Position numbers and translations under genes: made by a program. Of a stretch of 64,000 nt of DNA, positions 25,348-34,920 are shown one piece after another; position 1 is the stretch's first letter; each line of letters begins with the position of its first letter. The notes under the pieces are model-generated. The model saw nothing but the letters and a program-made list of their open reading frames with translations. It searched no databases and had not been told where the DNA came from. Source of the stretch: an uncultured Bacteroidales bacterium (GTDB taxonomy: Bacteria; Bacteroidota; Bacteroidia; Bacteroidales; P3); contig ONCC01000006.1 in assembly GCA_900316235.1 (NCBI GenBank), forward strand, positions 1 to 64,000, given 5' to 3'.

Positions 25348-25866
25348 ATGACCACCACCGACGCCACACCCGTCACCGACACCAACGGCAGCGAGAGCCT
25401 GCACTGGTATGCGATGAAGGTGTTCTACAACAAGGTGCAACCCCTGATTGCCGACTGCAAAGAGGCTGGTTTGGAGTTCTTTGCGCCCGTAGAGGTCATC
25501 GGTTCGCTCTTCTTCCTCCGGTGCAACGAAAACAGTCTCAACCTGTTCCTTGCGAAGCATCCACAAGGAATCTCCCTCTATCGGCTAGCCGGTAGCCGCC
25601 AGCCGGCGGTCATCCGTGACCACGAAATGGAAGTATTCCGCTTCGTAGTTACTGCTGGACGCCAGGGACTTGAGTTCCTCGGTGAGGACCGTCCGGAGTA
25701 CCACATGGGCGACCGTGTGGTGGTGACCGACGGCCCTTTCAAGGGTGCCGAAGGACACATCAAGCGCATCAAGAAGGACCGCCGTCTGGTGGTAACCATC
25801 CCCGGCGTGGTAGCCGTGGCCACGGCCTATATCCATCCCTCGATGCTGAAAAAAACAGAAGCATGA
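25348..25866 (+). CDS. UpxY family transcription antiterminator (NusG-like)
   Basis: A 172-residue NusG paralogue. The NGN domain covers about residues 17-110 (HWYAMKVFYNKVQPL...). A KOW motif is at about 119-150 (GDRVVVTDGPFKGAEGHIKRI). It is first in the polysaccharide locus, as is usual for UpxY, which lets RNA polymerase pass pause or terminator sites in long capsule operons. ATG 25348 puts the start at the NGN-domain boundary. An upstream in-frame ATG at 25264 would translate the leader hairpin and is less likely. It overlaps the next gene by 4 nt. Confidence 0.85.
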   Translation: MTTTDATPVTDTNGSESLHWYAMKVFYNKVQPLIADCKEAGLEFFAPVEVIGSLFFLRCNENSLNLFLAKHPQGISLYRLAGSRQPAVIRDHEMEVFRFVVTAGRQGLEFLGEDRPEYHMGDRVVVTDGPFKGAEGHIKRIKKDRRLVVTIPGVVAVATAYIHPSMLKKTEA

Positions 25867-27032
25867 AGAAAACGCTCTTCCAGCTGCGATATGAGTTCGA
25901 CGACGAACGGGCCTACTCGGAGCAAGGCACCGAGCAGGGGGCAAAGTTGTCGGTGGCCGACATCAAGGACACGGCGGTGAGAGACATCCTCCTGCAGACC
26001 GCCGCGATGACACAGAAGGAACTCATCAAGTGGCTCATCGCCAACAAGGACAGTCACCCCGAGATGCTCCTCGTGCCGCTAACCACCTCGACTTCCGAGG
26101 CGCTACGCTACCGCTTCGGCGACCGTCATCCCAAGTTGCTCTACCTCACACGCCCGCTGCACACGCTGGAGAACCTCAACAAGTTCCTCTACACCGCCAA
26201 CGAACTGATGGACACCGGGACCTTCCTCTGCTGCCACTCGATGACAGCGGCATTGAAACGCCAGATGCTCAGGAAGAAATACCCGTGGAGTGTGAGAGAT
26301 GTGGTAGTGGTGGCCGACTACCTGTGGAACCGCGTGGCACCCAAATTGCGTCTGACCCACGACCTCTACTACCGCATGACCCACGGCAAGAGCCGCACCT
26401 TCACCCGTGTGGAAATCCTCGGGAGACTCTACCGCGCCGGATTCGAGGTGATTGACGAACAATTCCGCTACGGCGAGTTCTTCGTGGTGGCCTGCAAGAC
26501 CAAAGAGCCGGTGGACGACATTCCTCCCCTGGGTTCGCCCATCATCCACCTGAAACGCAAGGGCAAAGACGGAAAGGAGATAGTGGTTCACAAGTTCCGC
26601 ACGATGTACAACTACTCGGAGTATATCCAGCCCTATGTCTACCAGTATCAGCACCTGCAGAGGGGCGGCAAGTTCAAGGACGACTACCGCGTGAGCGCCC
26701 TGGGACGCCTGCTGCGCAAGACGTGGATGGACGAGTTCCCAATGCTATGGAACGTGCTGCGGGGCGAAATGAAGCTGGTAGGCGTGAGACCGTTGAGCAA
26801 GCAGTATTTCAGCCTCTACACTCCTGAGATGCAAGAACTTCGCACCCGCACCAAGCCCGGCATGCTGCCTCCTTTCTACTACGAAAAGAAGAGTCCCGAG
26901 ACCCTCGACGAAATCCAGGCCAGCGAACGCCGCTACCTCGAAGCCTACCAGCAGAAACCTTTCGCCACTGACTGGCGCTACTTCTGGGGCATCGTTGGCA
27001 ACATCCTGTTCAGAAGAAAAAGATCGCAATGA
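25863..27032 (+). CDS. Initiating sugar transferase (bacterial sugar transferase domain) with unusual N-terminal half
   Basis: A 389-residue protein. The C-terminal half (about 222-389) is the polyprenyl-phosphate sugar-phosphotransferase core: KFRTM (244-248), the catalytic Asp-Glu pair (290-291) in WMDEFPMLWNVLRGEM, and LVGVRP. It should place the first sugar-1-phosphate on undecaprenyl phosphate. The reentrant membrane helix that normally precedes SPIIHLKRKGKDGK is missing. Residues 1-220 look globular and soluble, with no hydrophobic segment and no domain I can name. It sits between UpxY and the ABC permease with overlaps of 4 nt on each side. Confidence 0.75.
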   Translation: MKKTLFQLRYEFDDERAYSEQGTEQGAKLSVADIKDTAVRDILLQTAAMTQKELIKWLIANKDSHPEMLLVPLTTSTSEALRYRFGDRHPKLLYLTRPLHTLENLNKFLYTANELMDTGTFLCCHSMTAALKRQMLRKKYPWSVRDVVVVADYLWNRVAPKLRLTHDLYYRMTHGKSRTFTRVEILGRLYRAGFEVIDEQFRYGEFFVVACKTKEPVDDIPPLGSPIIHLKRKGKDGKEIVVHKFRTMYNYSEYIQPYVYQYQHLQRGGKFKDDYRVSALGRLLRKTWMDEFPMLWNVLRGEMKLVGVRPLSKQYFSLYTPEMQELRTRTKPGMLPPFYYEKKSPETLDEIQASERRYLEAYQQKPFATDWRYFWGIVGNILFRRKRSQ

Positions 27033-27889
27033 AAGAAGATAAAAACGAATGGACCAGCGTAATAGAACCGCATGAGCGCCTGCTGAAGGTGAATCTGCGG
27101 GAGGTTTGGAACTACCGCGACCTGTGTTCACTCTTCATCAAGCGCAATATCACCACCCAGTTCAAGCAAACCATCTTCGGGCCCCTGTGGTATATCATCC
27201 AGCCGGTGATGACGGTGGTCATATACATGGTGGTGTTTGGCGGCATCGCCAAGATATCCACCGACGGACTACCGCAACCGCTATTCTACCTTAGCGGCAT
27301 CTGCCTGTGGCAATATTTCTCCGACTGCCTCACCAAGACCTCCTCCACCTTCATCGACAATGCCAGCATCTTCGGCAAGGTCTATTTCCCTCGTCTCGTC
27401 ATCCCTTTGGCCAACGTCATCAGCAACCTGCTACGATTCTGTGTCCAGTTCGGGCTGTTCCTCATCGTCTATGCCATCTACCAGATATGGATTATCCCGG
27501 GCGAGATACACACCAACTGGTATATCCTGCTACTGCCGTTGCTCGTTGCCATGTTGGCGGGACTGGCACTAGGCTTCGGTATACTGTTCTCGAGCCTCAC
27601 CACCAAATACCGCGACATATCGCTGCTGCTCGAGTATTTCGTGAGGCTGTGGATGTTCGCCACACCCGTCATCTACCCCTTGAGCACCATCGACAACGAG
27701 AAGTTGCGCTTCGTCATGAGCCTCAATCCGCTGACAGGCATTGTGGAGGCTTTCAAATACGCCATGCTCGGCGAAGGGCAGTTCAGCTGGGCCATGCTGG
27801 CCTACAGTTTTGTCTTCATGATAGTGCTGTTGTCCGTCGGTGTAGTGATATTCAACCGGGTACAGAAAACCTTTATGGACACCGTATAA
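27029..27889 (+). CDS. ABC-2 type polysaccharide export permease (Wzm-like)
   Basis: A 286-residue membrane protein with six predicted transmembrane helices from about residue 50 and the family opening (LREVWNYRDLCSLFIKRNI). It contains FGPLWYIIQPVMTVV, as in TagG/Wzm/KpsM permeases. With the Wzt-like ATPase at 28920 it should flip a lipid-linked glycan across the inner membrane. Its start overlaps the sugar transferase stop by 4 nt. Confidence 0.88.
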   Translation: MKEDKNEWTSVIEPHERLLKVNLREVWNYRDLCSLFIKRNITTQFKQTIFGPLWYIIQPVMTVVIYMVVFGGIAKISTDGLPQPLFYLSGICLWQYFSDCLTKTSSTFIDNASIFGKVYFPRLVIPLANVISNLLRFCVQFGLFLIVYAIYQIWIIPGEIHTNWYILLLPLLVAMLAGLALGFGILFSSLTTKYRDISLLLEYFVRLWMFATPVIYPLSTIDNEKLRFVMSLNPLTGIVEAFKYAMLGEGQFSWAMLAYSFVFMIVLLSVGVVIFNRVQKTFMDTV

Positions 27890-27890
27890 G

Positions 27891-28910
27891 ATGAAAAGCG
27901 AGATAGACATAGCATTTAAGTTACTGCGTGCTGCCTTGGAAGGACATTCGCTCGAGACGGCAGAACTGGAGGCAAGCCAATGGTGGAGTCTTTTCCGCCT
28001 GCTACAGAAGAACCACGTGGAGGCGCTCTGCTTCGATGCCTTGGTCGGTGCCAAGGTGCCGCGCGAGGTGCTGATGCCGTGGTTGTCGGAACGCGAGAAA
28101 GCCGCCGACTGGTACCGCCATCAGGAGAAGGTACAAACGGAGGTTACCTCTGCTATGAAGAAACACGGCATCGAGACCCTGGTACTCAAGGGTACACATC
28201 TGGCACAATACTACCCACGACCCGAGGCGCGTGAGTTCGGTGACTTGGATCTCTACTTCTATGACCGACACGACGAAGCCGATACTGTCGCGCGGAAGGA
28301 GTTGTGCGTTGCCGTCAGCAACGACAGCCATCACCACACGAAATACAACTACCACGGTGTCACCGTAGAAAGCCACTATGACTTTCTGAACACACACTAT
28401 CCGACAAGCAACCGCCGCTATGAGTCACTGCTCAAAGAGTTGGCCCCCTCTCCCACTTTTGAGATACTCTTCCTGCTGCGACACATGGCGGGTCATTTCG
28501 CCGCCAGCCGTATCACCCTGCGCGACCTGGTTGACTGGACCCTCACCTGCCGTGCGCTGCATGACAAAGCCGATTGTACGCTGATACAAGAGACCCTCGA
28601 CCATTACGGCATGGGGCCTTTCGTCGCCACCCTCGGTACCATTGCCGAAAAACGTCTCGGTGTGCAACTGCCGCTGCATGATGAGGCCGACAGACAGACA
28701 CTCGTTCGTGTGGAACACGACATGGTCTATGGAAACCCCTTGTCAGACCATCCGTCCGACGGTTTCGGGCGTCTCGGATGGAAAATACGCCGTTGGCGTG
28801 CGCTCGCATGGAAACGCCGCATGGTTTATAATGATTCGGGAGTTTCCCTTTTCTTCTCCAGCCTTACCTCTCATGCTGAGAAACCCCACAGCATCCTCCA
28901 CAAAATGTAA
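27891..28910 (+). CDS. NTP_transf_5-type nucleotidyltransferase family protein
   Basis: A 339-residue protein with the signature LVLKGTHLAQYYPRPEAREFG followed by DLDLYF (Lys100, Asp118, Asp120), characteristic of the nucleotidyltransferase family often found in polysaccharide and secondary-metabolite loci. The pol-beta-like fold suggests transfer of a nucleotide or phospho group. The acceptor is unknown and no member role can be transferred with confidence. It lies exactly between the two halves of the ABC exporter, 1 nt after wzm and 9 nt before wzt. Confidence 0.75.
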   Translation: MKSEIDIAFKLLRAALEGHSLETAELEASQWWSLFRLLQKNHVEALCFDALVGAKVPREVLMPWLSEREKAADWYRHQEKVQTEVTSAMKKHGIETLVLKGTHLAQYYPRPEAREFGDLDLYFYDRHDEADTVARKELCVAVSNDSHHHTKYNYHGVTVESHYDFLNTHYPTSNRRYESLLKELAPSPTFEILFLLRHMAGHFAASRITLRDLVDWTLTCRALHDKADCTLIQETLDHYGMGPFVATLGTIAEKRLGVQLPLHDEADRQTLVRVEHDMVYGNPLSDHPSDGFGRLGWKIRRWRALAWKRRMVYNDSGVSLFFSSLTSHAEKPHSILHKM

Positions 28911-28919
28911 TCCCCTGTT

Positions 28920-30224
28920 ATGGCAACAGCTATAGAATTCAACAATATCAGCAAGCTCTACCGCTTGGGGCTGGTCTCCACGGGCACCTTGGCACATGAC
29001 CTCAAACGCTGGTGGACTGTCAATGTACGGGGCAAAGAAGACCCCTACCTCACCATCGGCGAGACCAACGACCGTAGCACGCGAGGCGAAAGCGACTATG
29101 TATGGGCGCTGAAGGACATCAGCTTCAATGTAGAACAAGGCGATGTGGTGGGTATTATCGGCAAAAACGGCGCTGGCAAGAGTACATTGCTAAAGATACT
29201 CTCCCGAGTCACTGCCCCCACTACCGGCACCATCCGAGCTCGCGGCCGCATCGGGTCGCTGCTCGAGGTCGGTACCGGCTTCCATCCCGAAATGACGGGG
29301 CGCGAGAACATCTACCTCAACGGAGCCATCCTCGGCATGACCAAGGCGGAGATTACACGCAAACTGGACGAGATTGTCGACTTCAGCGGCTGCGAGCGAT
29401 ATATTGATACTCCTGTGAAACGCTATTCCAGCGGCATGATGGTGCGGCTCGGATTTGCCGTCGCCGCCCATCTCGACCCAGAGATACTGGTTGTCGACGA
29501 GGTCCTTGCCGTCGGCGACGCCGAATTCCAAAAGAAAGCCATCGGCAAGATGCAGGATGTTTCCCTCGGAGAGGGGCGTACGGTGCTGTTCGTAAGCCAC
29601 AACATGGCAGCAGTCAAAAAGCTGTGCCGGCATGGTATCGTATTGAGAAATGGAATGATTGACTATATGGGGACGGCCGAGTCGGCTGTTACCCATTACA
29701 CCCAAGGAACAGAGCGGGAGCCCCCATTAAGTCTCAGTTTCAAAGGCGGGGACCTGTCAAAAGAAGCAGAGATCCTGTCAGTTCGCTTTGCAGACAACAA
29801 AACGACCTTTTCCTCTGACGAGCCCGTCGCGTTTGTATTCGAAGTACAAGCCCATGCCAATATACCCAATCTTCGGATAAACACAACAGTGTTCAATGCC
29901 GAAGAAGTCCCTGTTGGCTCCGTATCGAATACTGAAAGTCTCGCCATAGTCAAAGGCGAACGAAAAAGAATACTCTTCACTCTCGATGGACATCACTTGG
30001 CTTTCGGCAAATACTCCGTTGCCTTTTCCCTTGGCACCGGCAACTATTTGTCCGTCCAGCGCGATTTCGACATCACCTCCAACGAATTGTCCTTTTCCAT
30101 CGATTCTGCCGACAAGAACGACCGCATACACTCGGCCATCACCCAATGGAACGTGGAATGGGGCTCCGTTATGTTCAAATCAAGTTTGAAATATCTTCCC
30201 GACGATGAGAAACTCATGGATTAA
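28920..30224 (+). CDS. ABC exporter ATPase with C-terminal glycan-binding domain (Wzt-like)
   Basis: A 434-residue protein: ATPase domain with Walker A GKNGAGKST (81-89), the signature YSSGMMVRL, Walker B ILVVDEVLAVGD and the switch HNMAAV. From about 245 it has a beta-rich C-terminal domain like the carbohydrate-binding domain of Wzt, which in other systems recognises the chain terminus. This supports export of a finished chain. It overlaps the FkbM gene by 20 nt. Confidence 0.88.
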   Translation: MATAIEFNNISKLYRLGLVSTGTLAHDLKRWWTVNVRGKEDPYLTIGETNDRSTRGESDYVWALKDISFNVEQGDVVGIIGKNGAGKSTLLKILSRVTAPTTGTIRARGRIGSLLEVGTGFHPEMTGRENIYLNGAILGMTKAEITRKLDEIVDFSGCERYIDTPVKRYSSGMMVRLGFAVAAHLDPEILVVDEVLAVGDAEFQKKAIGKMQDVSLGEGRTVLFVSHNMAAVKKLCRHGIVLRNGMIDYMGTAESAVTHYTQGTEREPPLSLSFKGGDLSKEAEILSVRFADNKTTFSSDEPVAFVFEVQAHANIPNLRINTTVFNAEEVPVGSVSNTESLAIVKGERKRILFTLDGHHLAFGKYSVAFSLGTGNYLSVQRDFDITSNELSFSIDSADKNDRIHSAITQWNVEWGSVMFKSSLKYLPDDEKLMD

Positions 30225-31173
30225 AAATTGTCTGGTCAACATCCGGGCCTTTTTCACCACCAACCTGCGCAGCAGGGACAACGAAGCCCTCAGGAGAATT
30301 ACCGCTCTTGAAGATACTGTCATTGATATACGGAGGTTCAGCTATTTCAACCTCATGACCTATTTCTCGGCTCACCCGGAAGAGGCAGAATCCTACCGCG
30401 AGGAAATTGAGTTCCTGAAACGGGTAGGCACCTGGGTCACATTCCCCTATCCAAAATGCACTGACGCGGAGACGGATTCCATCCGCGTGCAACGCCACCG
30501 AGGGATGCCCTACGTGATGCACAAGGGGAAACGCCTCTATTTCCCTCATGGAACACCTATCGATGCTGTCAGACAACAATATTTTGACTATCTCCATACC
30601 GAGTGTCTGCTCGGTCATGACGACTGCAAAGGGAAACCCCACCAGTATCAGTCGCCAAGAGTGCATATTAAGCCAGGAGACACCCTTTTCGACATCGGAG
30701 CCGCCGAAGGAATATTTGCATTGGACAACATTGAAATTGCCAGCAAGGTGATTCTTGTGGAAAGCGATCCCATCTGGAGCGAACCCCTGCGGGCCACCTT
30801 TGCCCCTTGGGGAGACAAAGTAACCTTCCTTAAAAAAAATATCGGCACGGAAGACAACGAAACCACTATCACCCTGGAGACACTTCTCCGGACCTACGGA
30901 AACGAATCCGCATTCATCAAGATGGACATCGAAGGAGCCGAAGTAGCAACGCTCTCCGTTGCCAAAGATTTCCTCTGTCAACGGAAGGAAGCGCTGAAGC
31001 TCAGTCTGACCACCTATCACTTCCAACACGACTACCAAGAATTAAAAGATATTCTTGACAAGACAGGCTTCGCCGTCGAAGACTCGTCCGGCCATATGCT
31101 CTTCTGCCAGTACGATATGCCCCTGCCGCCCTATTTCCGGAAAGGCATTCTACGGGCGCACAATACAAAGTAG
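30205..31173 (+). CDS. FkbM family methyltransferase
   Basis: A 322-residue SAM-dependent methyltransferase. DTLFDIGAAEGIFAL is the SAM-binding motif I, and FIKMDIEGAEVATL is the FkbM signature. A roughly 130-residue N-terminal extension precedes the catalytic domain. Next to wzt it may methylate a sugar, possibly the terminal residue that Wzt recognises; this is inference. From about here the locus appears more A/T-rich than its flanks. Confidence 0.82.
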   Translation: MRNSWIKNCLVNIRAFFTTNLRSRDNEALRRITALEDTVIDIRRFSYFNLMTYFSAHPEEAESYREEIEFLKRVGTWVTFPYPKCTDAETDSIRVQRHRGMPYVMHKGKRLYFPHGTPIDAVRQQYFDYLHTECLLGHDDCKGKPHQYQSPRVHIKPGDTLFDIGAAEGIFALDNIEIASKVILVESDPIWSEPLRATFAPWGDKVTFLKKNIGTEDNETTITLETLLRTYGNESAFIKMDIEGAEVATLSVAKDFLCQRKEALKLSLTTYHFQHDYQELKDILDKTGFAVEDSSGHMLFCQYDMPLPPYFRKGILRAHNTK

Positions 31174-31175
31174 CC

Positions 31176-32141
31176 ATGCTCTCGGTAGCTCTTTGCACAT
31201 ACAATGGCGAGCATTACATTCGCGAACAACTGGAGTCCATCCTGAATCAGACGATGAAGGTTGATGAGATTATAGTGTGCGACGACGGAAGCACCGACGA
31301 AACACTCTCCATTCTGCATGTATTCGCAAACTCACATTCAACTACAGTGCATATCCACCGCAACGACCACCGCCTGGGTTACTTCGAGAATTTCAAGAAA
31401 GCCATCTCCCTGTGCAAAGGAGATTTGATATTCCTTGCTGACCAAGATGACATCTGGCATCCCGACAAGGTTTCCTCCATCCACGAATATTTCCTGCAAC
31501 ACCCCGAGAAACAGGTGGTGTTCACCAACGGGACTTTGCTCGACACAAGGACAAACCCCACCCATAAGGAAGGTTCTCACGAGACCCTCTTCGACTATTT
31601 TTTCTTCGGCTTCACACGCAAAATGTTCCTTGTCGGCCTTGATTTGGAGTCCTTCAGCGTGGGCAATCATGCCACCGGCGCCACCCTGTGCGGGCGAGGC
31701 AATTTCGTGAAAAAAAGCATCGAAACCGGACATGCCTCCTACCACGACTGGCTAATTGCCCTCCGTGCGGCAGAAGCCGGAGCCCTCGGATTCATCCCCA
31801 AGCCACTGATTGACTACCGCCTGCACGACGGACAAGCCCTCAGCATCGGGACGGAGAAAGAATGGGTTCATGCGTCCGACGGTCGCCTTTGCGAATGGCA
31901 TCCCGATCCGGAAGCCATCGAGAACATGACGACAACCATCGGACGCGAACGTCTCGCCTTCATGCACTTCCGAAACCAGATGCTTCACAAAGCATCGGCA
32001 CCGTTCAGCATACTGAACCACTGGCGGAGTTACCGAAACCTATATCGGAACAAACACCTCCGAATCATGATTTTCGACATCAGCAACTCCCTCTTCTACA
32101 GTTTCTATCGTTTAAAAAAACGCCTGGGGATCGCAAAATGA
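31176..32141 (+). CDS. Family 2 glycosyltransferase (rhamnosyltransferase-like)
   Basis: A 321-residue GT-A enzyme. MLSVALCTYNGEHYIREQL and CDDGSTDETL form the nucleotide-binding half, and LADQDDIWHPDK holds the metal-binding motif, with the DQDDIW form frequent among rhamnosyltransferases. dTDP-rhamnose made by the rfb genes is a plausible donor, but this is not proven. The stop overlaps the next ATG by 4 nt. Confidence 0.8.
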   Translation: MLSVALCTYNGEHYIREQLESILNQTMKVDEIIVCDDGSTDETLSILHVFANSHSTTVHIHRNDHRLGYFENFKKAISLCKGDLIFLADQDDIWHPDKVSSIHEYFLQHPEKQVVFTNGTLLDTRTNPTHKEGSHETLFDYFFFGFTRKMFLVGLDLESFSVGNHATGATLCGRGNFVKKSIETGHASYHDWLIALRAAEAGALGFIPKPLIDYRLHDGQALSIGTEKEWVHASDGRLCEWHPDPEAIENMTTTIGRERLAFMHFRNQMLHKASAPFSILNHWRSYRNLYRNKHLRIMIFDISNSLFYSFYRLKKRLGIAK

Positions 32142-33115
32142 TTTCCATCTTCATTCCGGTTTATAATGGAGAAATCTTCCTCCGCGAGACCCTCGAAAGT
32201 CTTCTGGTTCAGACCTATCGTGACTTTGAGACGCTGTGTGTCGACGACTCCTCGACCGACAACAGCTACAGTATCCTCCAGGAATATGCGGTCAAAGATT
32301 CCCGAATCAAGGTATTCCAAAAGCCAAACGGAGGCGATGCACCGCATTCCTGGCAATTCGCCATGCCCCACCTGTCAGGTGATTTCATCATGTATATGTC
32401 GCAGGACGACTTGCTGAAACCCGACACCCTCGAAAAACTTGCCGGACGGCAGCGCGAGACAGATGCCGATGCCGTCATTCCGGCATTGACATGGTACTAT
32501 GGAGATGCAACCCCCTCAAAGACAGACCGTGGAGTGGAAGGAGACCTCTCCCCTATTCTCACGGGCAAGGAGGCATTCGAGATGATGATGGACTACACCA
32601 TCCCAGGATTTGCCCTATGGCGCAGCAGTATCGTCAAATCGAGTCCTGTGCCTTTGGCGGCATACAACAGCGATGAATACTCCCAACGGAAGTGGTGTTC
32701 CCTGTGCCGCACCGTGGCCTTCTCCGATGGCGAGTTCGTCTATCGGCAGAACAACCCCAATGCCATCACCCGCCAATTCACCGACAAACAATGGGAAGCC
32801 AGCCTCACCGATGCCATGGTGCTGCAACTGGCTGTCGATCTGGAGATATCCACCCAAAAGATTGAACAATACGCCAACGCAAGATATGAAGACCTCTGGT
32901 TTCACGCCATGTACTTCACCCTGCACAAAAAAACACTCTCCCACAAAAGAAGGAGACACCTCCATCGGTTATTCTCGCACGCATATCGGATGATGCACCG
33001 GCATATCTCACTCAAACACTGGACGTACCGGTGGAGCACACACGACCTCCTCCTCTTCTGGATCCTCATCAACTTGAAAGCCAAAAGAGCCAAACTTCTC
33101 CATCATGCTGACTAA
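32138..33115 (+). CDS. Family 2 glycosyltransferase
   Basis: A 325-residue GT-A enzyme starting MISIFIPVYNGEIFLRETL at ATG 32138 (ATGA overlap). It has CVDDSSTDNS and the acceptor-side MSQDDLLKPD metal motif. The longer open frame from 31862 runs through the previous gene and is not used. The C-terminal tail is rich in His, Arg and Lys. Donor and acceptor are unknown. Confidence 0.82.
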   Translation: MISIFIPVYNGEIFLRETLESLLVQTYRDFETLCVDDSSTDNSYSILQEYAVKDSRIKVFQKPNGGDAPHSWQFAMPHLSGDFIMYMSQDDLLKPDTLEKLAGRQRETDADAVIPALTWYYGDATPSKTDRGVEGDLSPILTGKEAFEMMMDYTIPGFALWRSSIVKSSPVPLAAYNSDEYSQRKWCSLCRTVAFSDGEFVYRQNNPNAITRQFTDKQWEASLTDAMVLQLAVDLEISTQKIEQYANARYEDLWFHAMYFTLHKKTLSHKRRRHLHRLFSHAYRMMHRHISLKHWTYRWSTHDLLLFWILINLKAKRAKLLHHAD

Positions 33116-33977
33116 CTTCTTTACTCGCAACCATATCGTCCTGAAAAAGGGAAAGAATCTCCATATATTCTTCCACTTATTCATCAACAAGTTACTGCTG
33201 CTCAAGCTGCAACTCTACAAAAAGATTCACCGGATAAACCACCCTATCGTCCATTACTATGCCGTCTGCTGGAACGAAGAAAAGATACTGCCCTTCATGT
33301 TCGACCATTATAAACGCTTTGTCAATCACTTCACCATCTACGACAACCGCTCTACCGACCATTCCATCAACATCATCCGTTCCAGAACCGACACCACGCT
33401 TGTCGAATTCGACTCGGACGGCTTCTGCGACAACAACCACAACGAGATAAAAAACAACTGCTGGAAAAAATCGCGTGGACATGCCGACTTCGTGATTGTC
33501 TGCGACATGGACGAATTCCTCTACCATCCCGACATCAAAAACAAACTCGCCGAGCTGAAGCACAACCATATTTCTGTCGTAAAACCCGTCGGTTACGACA
33601 TGTACTGCGATATCTATCCTGACTATCAGCCTGGTAGCCTGCTTTCGGAACAGATTCCCAATGGGGTTCGCGCCACCTTGTTTGACAAATGCATCCTCTT
33701 TGACCCCCATTCCGTCGTGGAAATCAACTACAAGCCCGGAGCCCACGAATGTCATCCCTGGGGTAAGATTAAAACAACCGCCGACAGCGATATCAAACTT
33801 CTGCATTATAAAAATTTGGGAATCGACTGGCTGCTCGAGCGGAACCGACTATACGTGCAACGCCTCTCAAAAGACAATATCGAAAACGAATACGGCATCC
33901 AATACCTGAAAAGCGAGGACATCATAACAGCTGACTTTCAAGCCAATCTGCAGCAAGCAAAAAAAGTGACCGAATAA
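33105..33977 (+). CDS. Glycosyltransferase of the GT2_4 / family 92-like type
   Basis: A 290-residue protein with YYAVCWNEEKILPFMFDHYKR and FTIYDNRSTDHS, then VCDMDEFLYHP as the DxD region, matching the Glyco_tranf_2_4 family. A GAHECHPWG segment is typical of the C-terminal half. The start overlaps the previous gene by 11 nt and the stop overlaps the next by 1 nt. The donor sugar cannot be inferred. Confidence 0.78.
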   Translation: MLTNFFTRNHIVLKKGKNLHIFFHLFINKLLLLKLQLYKKIHRINHPIVHYYAVCWNEEKILPFMFDHYKRFVNHFTIYDNRSTDHSINIIRSRTDTTLVEFDSDGFCDNNHNEIKNNCWKKSRGHADFVIVCDMDEFLYHPDIKNKLAELKHNHISVVKPVGYDMYCDIYPDYQPGSLLSEQIPNGVRATLFDKCILFDPHSVVEINYKPGAHECHPWGKIKTTADSDIKLLHYKNLGIDWLLERNRLYVQRLSKDNIENEYGIQYLKSEDIITADFQANLQQAKKVTE

Positions 33978-34876
33978 TGCCCACCGTCTCCGTCATCATA
34001 CCCAACTACAACCACGCCCCGTTCCTCAAACAGCGCATTGAGAGCGTTCTAGATCAGTCGTTTCAGGACTTTGAAATGATACTGATTGACGACTGTTCGA
34101 CTGACGATAGTCGCGAAATCATAGAAAGCTACCGCAACAATCCGCACGTGAGCCACATCGTCTACAACGATAGCAACAGCGGATCGGCTTTCCTTCAGTG
34201 GAACAAAGGGATAGAGCTAGCTAAAGGGGAATGGATTTGGGTGGCCGAAAGCGACGACTATGCCGAGCCAACCTTCCTTGAACATCTACTGAGAGAAGCT
34301 ACAAAAACATCTGATTCCGTGTTAGTTTACGCCTCTACCTGGTGGGTTGACGAGCACGGGAATAAACTCTGGGACACCCCCGACAGTGACCAGGTGAATC
34401 TCTACTCCGGCCAGGATTTCATACGTAAGAAACTGGCAACCAGAAATTCCATCGCCAACGCTAGTGAATGCCTCTTCCGTCGCGACAGTTACCATCCCGA
34501 TGAAACCTACCGCTATGAGCACATGCGTTTCTGTGGAGACTGGTTCTTCTATGTCCTCCTCGCAGGGCAAGGTAGCGTGGTGGAGGTGTGCCAGCCACTG
34601 AGCTACTACCGGCAACACGGAAGCAATATCTCGGAAGAGGCTGAACACCGCGGACTTACCTTCCTCGAGGGTATCGATGTACTGGAATACATGAAGCAAC
34701 ACTATGCGTTGAAAATCAAAGACTATGCTCGCGGATGGGGTCATCTTTGGGCCAGATACAAACGGCGCTACAAATTCCCTCCCGAAGTTCAAAAAAAGAT
34801 CCGCAGGCGTTTTATGACCCATCACCCCGAAATTTACACTTACTACTTGATTTTCAACTACCTGAAAAGAAAATAG
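33977..34876 (+). CDS. Family 2 glycosyltransferase
   Basis: A 299-residue GT-A enzyme: VSVIIPNYNHAPFLKQRI, LIDDCSTDDSRE and WVAESDDYAEP (DxD). It starts in a TAATG overlap with the previous gene. A 136-nt gap holding repeat copy C follows it, the only large gap in the middle of the locus. Confidence 0.83.
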   Translation: MPTVSVIIPNYNHAPFLKQRIESVLDQSFQDFEMILIDDCSTDDSREIIESYRNNPHVSHIVYNDSNSGSAFLQWNKGIELAKGEWIWVAESDDYAEPTFLEHLLREATKTSDSVLVYASTWWVDEHGNKLWDTPDSDQVNLYSGQDFIRKKLATRNSIANASECLFRRDSYHPDETYRYEHMRFCGDWFFYVLLAGQGSVVEVCQPLSYYRQHGSNISEEAEHRGLTFLEGIDVLEYMKQHYALKIKDYARGWGHLWARYKRRYKFPPEVQKKIRRRFMTHHPEIYTYYLIFNYLKRK

Positions 34877-34920
34877 CAACAACGCCTTCCCCTCCCACCT
34901 AATTAACACGAAATCAATAC

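Noticed and set aside
27891..28910. MNT-type toxin-antitoxin nucleotidyltransferase
   Set aside because: The motif and length fit the NTP_transf_5 family of glycan loci, and no HEPN partner is adjacent.
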